From the NCBI RefSeq assembly GCF_963678635.1, contig NC_087069.1, forward strand, positions 23,922,303 through 23,982,302: 60,000 nt of DNA, read 5' to 3'. Within the stretch, counting starts at the first letter, position 1; each line of letters opens with the position of its first letter. Made by a program: the position numbers and the translations under genes. The DNA is from Symsagittifera roscoffensis (lineage: Eukaryota > Xenacoelomorpha > Acoela > Convolutidae). Of this stretch, positions 52,365 through 60,000 are shown one piece after another. Below the pieces are notes generated by a model. That model saw only the letters and a list, made by a program, of their open reading frames with translations. It searched no databases and was not told the origin of the DNA.

Positions 52365-53490
52365 TCAGGTAAAGTGATACGGCCTCATCATCTTCGGCGA
52401 TACGGCTTCATTCACCAGGCGGGCTCGACTAGCCTTGACTTCCGAAAGTGCCTCTTCATGGCGAGGATGCTTCGCTTCCGCCAATGCATCCCAGAATTGA
52501 GTGCAATCCGACTTGAAATGTCCCTCCAAAACACAGAAGAAGCATCTCTGTCCATATTTAATTAAGAGTCCTCTCACATACTCTTCGTGGTATACCTAGG
52601 TTGCATCAGCGTCGTCGAGAAAGTAGCCTACTGCCTTCATTTTTTGTTTAGAAGTAGAACAGGCTAAAACGTGGCGGTCAATCGAACTAAAAATTGCACA
52701 TGACCTCCTCCTATCCATGTCGTCCCGATGTCTGTACCAACTTGAATTCACGCCAGTATTCGTTCAACTGTAGTTGCCGTAATTGCTGTAACGATTTTGC
52801 GCCCTGGGTTTGATGAGCAAGTGCTCACGCGACTTCATGCGCAAATCACCGAGCGTGGGCACTTGGTCTAGCGATTGGGTGAAGTGTGTGGCCAACATGG
52901 ACTTCAGCTCATCACTTTTTACTCTATCCATGAATGTTGAGGCAATAGCCAAGTTCCGTTCCGATATCCTCTCAACAGGGTTGCTTGTCCTTCTGAGTAA
53001 CTGGAGGTCATTCAAAAACCTGTCTATGGATTCGTCATCTCTTTGACGCCTCTTTTCAATTTTCATCACAGCTTGATGCCCCTGTACAACCGAGCCGAAG
53101 CCGTTCAGCAAGATATCGAATAACTTGCGAGCGCTGTCTCGTTCATTAGTCCTTTTCGCCATTACACAGGCTCGTCAGTGTGCTGCATTCCTGTTTCTTG
53201 GAGAGATTTTCTTCCTCAAAATGTAACTTCATCACCTCTATCCAGGTGTCGATGCAGCCATCTGATTCGTCCTTGTATGATTTCGGCTTTTTGCCGACGT
53301 CGCGTCCGCTTCTGGTGGGCTGGATTCGCCCGACTCGAACTAGACGGGGCTGCCTTGGGTCTCTCCTTATGGTTAGACTCAAAGCTGGTTTTAGATCTCG
53401 GCTGGGCTCCTGCATAACCGCGGGCTCCGCCCCCGTCAGTCGTTTGGTATGAGTCCTACGTTGGAGCGTGACGATTCTCCCGGTTGCCAC
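52365..53490 (-). pseudogene. Ty3/Gypsy gag: capsid and zinc-knuckle part
   Basis: The capsid-like part begins DGCIDTWIEVMKLHFEEEN at about 53.26 kb, breaks at 53.16 kb, and continues as RKLFDILLNGFGS and RQRDDESIDRFLNDLQLLRR, typical of the retrotransposon-gag family. At 52.50-52.55 kb is an intact zinc knuckle CFFCVLEGHFKSDC (C-x2-C-x4-H-x4-C). A first knuckle near 52.70 kb has lost its second Cys. Stops and frame changes separate the pieces. Confidence 0.8.
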
Positions 53491-53795
53491 TGCTCAAGAT
53501 TTCATCAAGCGACCGCATCATAAGGTCAGCTTTGGCATCTAACTTTTTCTCAAGGCTAGTCATCGCATGAGCGTAGGTGTTGTCGTGATCATTCAAAAAT
53601 TGCTCGATATCTCTCCAAACTTTCCGCCAGGCACTGATCGGTGTCCCGAATCAACTGGGACTGATCACATCTCGCTTGTGACTTCACGTCTGTCAGCTCG
53701 TATCGCAACCTTTCATGACCTTTTTGAGCCCTTTCTTCCTTCAACTCAATACATCCTCTTGTTCATATAGTGTAGCAGTTCTTCAAGGCCTGTCA

Positions 53796-54515
53796 TTACA
53801 CCGGCAAACTGTCACTCAAGTCGCTAGCCGTTCCCAGCACTGGGGTAAGACCCAGAGACGATGACGTCAGTTGAGGTTGCAGCCTGGTACTCGACGATGC
53901 ACCACTCTTCTTTATGCCCATTGACATCATAAGCCTGTCGTATGTCGACGACGCTCCCATCGTTATCCCGTCTGACATTGATCTATTTGGCGACTCAGAC
54001 AACGCTTTCTTGCTCGTTTCCTGTCTCGGGCTAGGTGTGAAGTCCATGTCCGAAAGCATCAGCAGCGGACCGTCATATCCAGAGGACAATCCATTAGCTC
54101 GGCTTGACGTCATGCGCTCACCGTACATCGCCTTGAAGCTTCTTTTCGCTTTTGAACTTGGTTGCTCTTCTCTTGGACTTATGCTCGACATCATCGCATT
54201 CGTGACTTGTTTGACTAGAGAGGATTGTTCTTTTCTCCAACTTTTGCTTTGGTCTCTGATTTGGAGGTTCCTATTAAACAACATTTCCTCTCGTACTCTG
54301 ACCTCGGAACGCTCCTTTGTCTCTTGAGTTGTCTCCTTTTCTTCCCGTTCAACTTCCTCGCCAGGATCTTCCGGGTCCACGCGATGGTGGTGGTCGGTTC
54401 GGATTAGTGTCTGCTCTCCTTCCTCGAAGGGATCACTTGGCGTCACGTTAGTCTCTCCGGCCTCGGCGTCCCGCTCTTCATCACCATCTCGATTCTTCTC
54501 ACTTCTCAGTTTCAT
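53796..54515 (-). pseudogene. Ty3/Gypsy gag: N-terminal part
   Basis: Frame from ATG at 54515 (MKLRSEKNRDGDEERDAE) to 53796. Composition is highly charged (EEVEREEKETTQETKERSEV) then Ser/Met-rich. No domain is recognised, but position and composition fit a matrix-like Gag N-terminus. The frame stops before the capsid part. Remnants of the missing link (LLHYMNKRMY, TSLEKKLDAKADLMM) are seen between 53.79 and 53.49 kb in other frames. Confidence 0.6.
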
Positions 54516-55140
54516 TCCTCTCACTGAAAGATCACTCTGACCTCACAAGCAAAAACGTCAGTGGTGCTACTAATCGGGGATTGGCTACGCCGTTATTCAA
54601 ACCACCGCGTGCTTTCCGTGCTCAGCCTGGGAATCTTAGTTACTTCTCCTAGTGAGTCTCTACGCTGCATGTCTCGTGGTTTATAAAAATTATTTTGAAG
54701 GCAATGCACAAGCTCCAAAAATCAATTTGAAAAAATTTGCCGAAGCCTGCTTACTCAATCCCTTCAATATCGAAAATTTCCCTTCAACCCTTTTTTGATG
54801 CTATTAGTGACCCAGCTGAAGTTACACACAGTGTTTAGTTATTACTCCACTCAATCACCTAGTATAACAATATCACAAAATTTCACCAGATATTATAACT
54901 AACACACCAAATAAAAATGCCCTTTGGTGTGTTAAAAATGCCCTTCAGATGACAGCAATCTTTTGTTCAGTATCATTTCACCGCGACAGACGTGGCAAAT
55001 CACTGATTCGTTTAAAATCAAAAAAAAAATTATAAAAGAGCGGTGATACTTTCAGTAACAGATAAAGAAAACTTAATCTTAAAGAAAAAGATTTCCCATG
55101 ATTGGAACACTCCAAAAGAACGAAGCCCAGGGCACTGTAT

Positions 55141-55430
55141 TCTCAAGTTAGTGTGTCTTGTCTAATACACCCACCGAGGTCTTCTTTCATTTGTCCTGCG
55201 ATTGCCCGAGCTGTCCTACTACGTAGCTCAGGGCAACCTCTTGATAGATAATATCTAGAGTCTAAGCAAAAACTCTCCCACGCCTGGACAGTTCCAAGAG
55301 ATTAGGGAAAAGCTTTGTCTTCTCAAGTGAGTGTGTCTTGTCTAATTTACTCACCAAAGCCTTCTTTTATGTGTTCCCGGATTGCCCGAGCCTTCCTATT
55401 AAGTAGCTCAAGGCAACCACACAAACAAAA
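55141..55430. repeat. Tandem ~180-bp duplication in the leader
   Basis: TTCTCAAGT-AGTGTGTCTTGTCTAAT-ACTCACC and GATTGCCCGAGC-TCCTA-TA-GTAGCTCA-GGCAACC occur twice in order, at 55141-55250 and 55319-55430. Confidence 0.85.
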
Positions 55431-55589
55431 TCACGATAAAAAAATTTCGAAAACTTTTGATAATTCCGATTTGGAACCCAAAGTTAATCGCAAATCTTCG
55501 GGTCAACTGGGCTACTTTTCTCCTACTATACACGTCTCGTGCATAGTCGACCTTCTATTTAGACCTCAAAAAGATATCTAAGGCTGTTT

Positions 55590-56520
55590 AAATTGTCCCA
55601 GAGGGTACCTCCAAATTTTCACTAAGGAGGGTTGTTAAAGGGCTTAAGTCACTTTGGATGGTTGATAGAGCACGTTGCTTACTCCGGAGGGTTACCTTGG
55701 AGGGTACCTTAAATACCTAAGTTGCTTCGGAGGGTCCCCCTAGTTACGCTAAGGACTCGAAATTCCCTCGAAGTTCTTAATTTGTCAAGCTTCGCAGAAA
55801 GTGGTCTCCTCCAGCTACTCCCAAAAAAATCAAGCTAAACTCACTCTGGGGGGTTAGTTTAGATGTCTCGGAGGGTTGCGTGGAAAATTTCTCTTAAGGA
55901 GGGTTGCTGAGAGGCTTAGCTGACCCCAGAGGTTGCTTCGAAGGGTTCCCGCTGAACGGATAATTTCACCGCTGTAAAGCCTCCGATTGCAGTTTAACTT
56001 ACTCAAAACTGGGTTGGCCGAGTCGGTCAACCTTCCCAGTAGGATTAAAGGGTGATTTTATAAAAATTTCTGCCGCTCGGAGGGTTCCCTAAAATTTGGA
56101 CCTTCCGAACTAACAAATTCTAAAATTTTTTCTCTCCTGAAGATATCAACCTAACAATTTCGGTTGCGAGTCAGAAAAGTGGTCAAAAACGTCGACCTAT
56201 GGTACCAAAACTGATTCGATTGTTTGGCTAGTCTTTGAGAAATCACCAAAAACGCGTTCATTAAGTTGGCCTTTTCCACCCCTATATATGTTCTCAGAGA
56301 ATGTTTCCGCTATTCTTACTAAAAGTGCTTTTAAATGCTTGAAACGAGCCTAGTAGCTCTGTACGGCACTGGAAAAATGAAAATAAACCGGACCAAAATT
56401 GGTTTGTAAACAAAAGTCTGGCAAAAAAAACTATCAAATTTGGACCCTCCGATTCCTTCCTTTTCCAATCTTTAAAACTCTAGCTCTATCCACGGAGCTT
56501 TTCGGAGGGTTACTCAAAAA
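55590..56520 (+). repeat. GGAGGGTT-rich stretch
   Basis: About twelve occurrences of GGAGGGTT or one-base variants (CGGAGGGTTCC, AAGGAGGGTTG, GGAGGGTACC) lie irregularly spaced on the plus strand. They are not in a fixed period, so this is a motif-rich zone and not a simple tandem array. Confidence 0.6.
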
Positions 56521-57439
56521 TTGTCCTAGCAACTTAGCACGTTAGGCTAGCACGCTCCTGACGCAAGAAAATTTTATTGCTCTAACTCTGAAAACTCAAA
56601 AACTCGATTCTCAAAACATATTGAAGAAATTCCAAAAAATACAAAAATTTTGATCGAAAAAGTTTTATTTTCGCCAAATTCTACAACGTTTTTTTCCGGG
56701 CGTTTTTTTAGTTAGGGTGGTAGAACTACGTAGTAGCTCACTGCGCAATAGCTTTTTGCTGTTCGGAAAAGTTCGGATAGCCAAAGTTTCTGGGGTTAAC
56801 AGTTTGGTCGAAAATCAGTTCTTTTCCACAAAATTGAGGTGTTTATCGGGTCTAAATGGGAGATAAGTATTATATAATAAGGATGAAACCTATAAATAGT
56901 CGTTAATCAATTTTACTATACCCTCTTTTGCACCAAAATATCTGGAATAAGACCCTTAACGCGGAAATTTGCACTCGATGGAAAGTGCAATTAGACCAAG
57001 CCAATTGTGCCCCCCACCATTTAAGTTTTAATGAAATAGTACCCGAACGATACTGAAACTGTCGTTGTGGATTTTGTCCCTGATGCCCTCTGTTGAGTCT
57101 GTAACACGTCCTTCAGCTTGCCGCTCTACCCTCCGGTAAGCGGTAAAATTATCATTAACGTGCTTAAATACTCAAACAACACTCAAGGCAGGGTACTTTA
57201 CCCACCACCAAAACTCTCGATCTTTCAATCAGAAATGATATAAATCATTCTGAAAACAAAAACAATGGGAATGTCAGATCACCTCCAGTCCGGAAATGAC
57301 ATATAGATTGTCATTTTATTTTTTTTTACTGTTTTTGATCTTTTTTGGATTTTTTATTGTTTTTTGTAACTTTCTGTTTTCAAGTAAATTTGTTTTTGAT
57401 TTTACGCTACTTTTTGCTCGGTTTCATGCTGTCTCTTGA

Positions 57440-57709
57440 ATTATTTTTTGGTCCCAGGGCCTTGGGATTAGTGGTCTCATGACTTCCCACCTGAGACTCC
57501 GGCCCCCGGAAATTTTGGTCTTAACTAAGTTAGAAAACTAAATAGTACCAGGCGGAGGGTCGGTACCTTCCCCCTAGTACAATACAGGTCAATAAGGCCT
57601 CTAACTCAGGCATACGCCCGGCGCGGAGGTTTCAACGCTGAAACCTTTGCCGATCATGATGGTCTTATGTCTTTAACAGGCCCACCCAGGAGCGCCATAA
57701 AAACGTCCA
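57440..57709. repeat. Dispersed repeat R1, copy c
   Basis: Words matching copies a and b: ATTTTGGTCTTAACTAAG, AAGGCCTCTAA, GCCCGGCGCGGAGG, GCCGATCATGAT and AGGAGCGCCATAAAAAC. It runs without a clear break into the candidate LTR at 57710, so R1 and the LTR may belong to one longer repeat. Confidence 0.5.
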
Positions 57710-58084
57710 TGTAACATTCGCCCAAATGCTACATAGTGACGGACCGTAGAAAAAACAAGGCCGGCGTCAGTTACCTACATTCTACCCTTTTTCACCGTCA
57801 CGACCTAGCCAGTTATTTTTCTGTCCTGTCTAGGGCTAAGTAAAGGTTACCATTTTTAGGCCATCAATCAAACGACTTTTGATCAGCTTTCGTTACATGC
57901 GAAGACAACCACATAGCTAGGTCTCGGATCCCCAGACTACGTTATTGATATTAAAAACGGCTCGAATATCCTTTTTAACTATGTCTTTAGTGACAGCTAT
58001 GTAATAAATCCATTGGAGATGGGTTGAACCTTTCCTCTTCCTTGCAACTCATATTCTAAAATAACAAATCATATCGTGGCTAAT
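57710..58084 (-). repeat. Right direct repeat / candidate 5' LTR of the 21.8-kb element
   Basis: Same orientation and roughly 85 percent identical to 36305-36693, starting TGTAACATTCGCCCAAAT and ending near CAAATCATATCGTGGC. In the minus-strand sense the repeat ends TGTTACA and is followed by TGGACG, so a primer-binding site starting TGG is possible, but I could not match a tRNA. Satellite DNA resumes at about 58240 but not at the same phase where it broke off at 36304. Confidence 0.55.
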
Positions 58085-58222
58085 TCAGATGTTCAAGACA
58101 TCAGAGTAGCTAAAAAGTTAGTTCATTATAGTCCTTCAACATACAACAGTCTCTGGGCGCCGGGCCTCCGGTTGTGTGCTCTTTAAGACTTTTTTTCGTG
58201 GCACGTTTTTACTTCATCCACT

Positions 58223-58472
58223 TCGGGGCACGGGAGAGTACTGATCTATTTAGTATTTGTGGTGAAACGATATTAACAAAATCGTCGACATGAACTTAGC
58301 AACTGAAATGGCGAATGATTGTTGCGTGTGAATCTCCTACATCGGATGTTTTATGAGGAGTACTAATGGATTTAGTAACTCCATATTTAAAAAAAACATG
58401 AAAAACTGCGTAAGCTAAGCTGTTTTCAATTCCATGAGGTTGTTTCAACATTGCGATTTCTTGCTCGTAGAA
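58223..58472. repeat. Left arm of a ~250-bp inverted duplication of satellite DNA
   Basis: It reads from ACGGGAGAGTACTGATCT to TTTCTTGCTCGTAG and is matched in inverse orientation by 59748-59992 with few differences, far closer than any two tandem satellite units are to each other. Confidence 0.9.
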
Positions 58473-59530
58473 GCGGTTTATGTTAAGTGGAAGTAAAATT
58501 CATAAGCCATTACATTTTTAGTGCGTGGTCTATGATGACATCTAATTGAATGCCCGTGCTATGGAGATCAAAAATATTATTGGTTTTAGAAGAAATATTG
58601 TCGGTTAACTGAGGGTTGACTACAGTATCAGTATTAGTTTGTGAGTCTTACATAAACCTGTGAGCTTTCTGATCATAGTAAGCGATAGGTTTCGGTTCGA
58701 TGTGTCCAATTGGTACTTGTGATACATCGATTCAAGGGAAATCATCGTTATGAACTAAGCAAGTGGGTTGGCAAATGATTGTTTAATGTATATCTCTTTC
58801 ATCGGATGTTTTAAAGGTAATACTTGAGGGCTTAGTAAGTCCATAATAACAAGACCTAATTGGTTGCCTAAGAAACTATCTAATTGGTTGCCAGTACTAT
58901 GGAGATCAAAGATGTAATATGTTCTTATAAAAACCATTGTCGGTCAATTGATGGTTGGTTCGGTATCAGTGTTAGGTTGTGCGCCTTCCATGTACCTGTG
59001 AGCTTTTTGATCATAACGAGCGATCTTTTTTTGTTCGATGTGTCTATTTGGTACTTGTGATATAGCGATATTAGGAAAATTGTCCTTATGAACCAAGCAA
59101 GTTAGTTGGCGATTGATTGTTGCGTAAGAATTGTTGCGTGGAGTTTTTTAGGAGGATTTCTTGGGGGCTTAGTAAACACAAAATAACATAGACTATAAAA
59201 CAATGTGTGAAACATGTTGTTTTCCGTTCCATATAATCATTTTCTCATTGCATTTCCTTGTTATAGAACAAAATTAAGTGAGGTTATCAAAACGGCTAAA
59301 GTAAAACTGATTAGCCACTAGATAATTTTAGTGTGTGGTCAATGATGATATCTAATTGGTTGCAAGTGCTATGTAGATCAAAGATGTAATCTGTTTTTTT
59401 TAAACAACTGCCGGTTAATTGATGGTTGAATTTGGTATCAGTGTTAGGATGTGAGTATTACAGGTACACTTGGCTTTGTGATCACAGTGAGCGATAGTTT
59501 TTTAATCGATGTGTCTATTTGGTACTTGTG
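58240..59530. repeat. ~480-bp satellite, continuation right of the 21.8-kb element
   Basis: Units are recognised by CATCGGATGTTTTA at 58343 and 58803 and by TAAGCCATTA, TAATTG-TGCC-GTGCTATGGAGATCAAA and GTGAGCTTT-TGATCATA words. The third unit lacks the CATCGGATG word. The array is interrupted at 59531 by the GTAGTAGATG dispersed repeat. Confidence 0.85.
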
Positions 59531-59710
59531 AGTAGTAGATGTTGGAGGTGATCAGGTTGGGGAGGTGGGTGACCCCCATGTATTAAGGTAGGGAATAGAT
59601 CATCCGGTCACCCAGCTACGTATTAAGATAGGGTATAGAGTTTACATTGTTTTAAGATAGGGAAAACCGATGGTAAGGTTTCACGGTTTGTGTGATGGTA
59701 AGATAATCGT
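59531..59710. repeat. Dispersed repeat GTAGTAGATGTTGGAG..., right copy
   Basis: Same family as 9114-9300 with matching landmarks in order. It interrupts the satellite word TTGGTACTTGTGA and is followed by the inverted satellite arm. Confidence 0.75.
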
Positions 59711-59747
59711 CAGAAAAACAAATTTTACGGTTCTGAATTTACGGTTC

Positions 59748-59992
59748 TACGAACAAGAAATCGCAATGTCGAAACAACCTCATGGAATTGAAAACAGCTT
59801 AGTTTACGCAGTTTTTCATGTTTTTTTTTAAAAATATGGACTGACTAAATCCATTAGTACTCCTCATAAAACATCCGATGTAGGACATTCACACGCAACA
59901 ATCATTCGCCAATTCAGTTGCTAAGTTCATGTCGACGATTTTGTAAATATCGTTTCACCACAAATACTAAAAAGATCAGTACCCTCCCGTAC
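59748..59992. repeat. Right arm of the inverted duplication (reverse satellite)
   Basis: From CTACGAACAAGAAATCGCAATG to GATCAGTACCCTCCCGT this is the reverse complement of 58223-58472. It runs to the window edge, so its full extent is unknown. Confidence 0.9.
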
Positions 59993-60000
59993 CCTCCAGT

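Larger units (their letters stand above)
54530..57440. other. Long non-coding leader region between candidate 5' LTR and gag
   Basis: No gene was recognised. It contains a tandem duplication (about 55141-55250 and 55319-55430), a GGAGGGTT-rich stretch at 55.59-56.52 kb and T-rich runs at 57.31-57.40 kb. If 57710-58084 is the 5' LTR, this is an unusually long leader. Confidence 0.4.

Noticed and set aside
55590-56520. Interstitial telomere repeat
   Set aside because: The octamer is not in a regular tandem array and does not match TTAGGC or TTAGGG.
57710-57735. A defined tRNA primer-binding site for the 21.8-kb element
   Set aside because: A TGG follows the candidate LTR end on the minus strand, but the next bases did not match a tRNA 3' end that I know.

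Overview
The window looks like repeat-rich, AT-rich nuclear DNA of a small invertebrate, most likely a nematode. The reasons are: a Polinton/Maverick whose integrase and capsid genes resemble the C. elegans transposon proteins F54H12.3 and F54H12.2 (recognised from family memory, no search run); a eukaryotic tRNA-Arg-like gene; a possible 68-bp GT-AG intron; and a tiny secreted cysteine-rich gene. The species cannot be named from the sequence. One assembly gap (200 N) is present. Almost nothing here is a conventional host gene: I find one convincing one (26.3-26.6 kb) and one tRNA-like locus.

Layout. (1) 0.2-8 kb: inverted-repeat arm, then broken plus-strand fragments of a Ty3/Gypsy-type pol (protease, integrase, pol tail), then a ~460-bp diverged repeat in three copies. 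(2) 9.7-16.8 kb, minus strand: a decayed Polinton with, in order, an uncharacterised HD-motif gene, a Cys/His-rich gene, a membrane protein, packaging ATPase, a small ORF, integrase, penton-like minor capsid, pX-like core protein, double-jelly-roll major capsid, small membrane protein and adenain-type protease. No DNA polymerase B was found. (3) 16.8-20.4 kb: a second, head-to-head (plus strand) partial Polinton copy, itself partly tandem-duplicated. (4) 20.4-29.8 kb: inverted-repeat arm, dispersed repeats, foldbacks, palindromic GAGCGG clusters around a damaged tRNA-Arg, the secreted-protein gene and tandem segmental duplications. (5) 29.8-36.3 kb: a ~480-bp satellite array with a clean 436-bp MITE-like insertion. 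(6) 36.3-58.1 kb: a ~21.8-kb segment bounded by direct repeats (candidate LTRs) and read on the minus strand. It holds decayed Gypsy-type gag, protease, RT, RNase H and integrase, then about 8 kb of further same-strand coding-like sequence containing a macro-domain-like region, an SGNH/GDSL-hydrolase-like region, an intact 312-codon unknown ORF and other unknown segments. (7) 58.2-60 kb: more satellite, ending in a near-perfect inverted duplication.

How the parts relate. The Polinton genes form a virion-assembly and integration module (packaging ATPase, protease, capsids, integrase), but most carry frameshifts or stops and the element is a relic. The Gypsy-type pol is dead: the protease DTG, the RT YVDD tyrosine and the integrase second Asp are all altered. 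It shows two late expansions: a 36-bp in-frame minisatellite inside RT and a 2.1-kb tandem duplication of the integrase region. The strongest candidate for something little described is the long accessory coding region downstream of pol in the 21.8-kb element.
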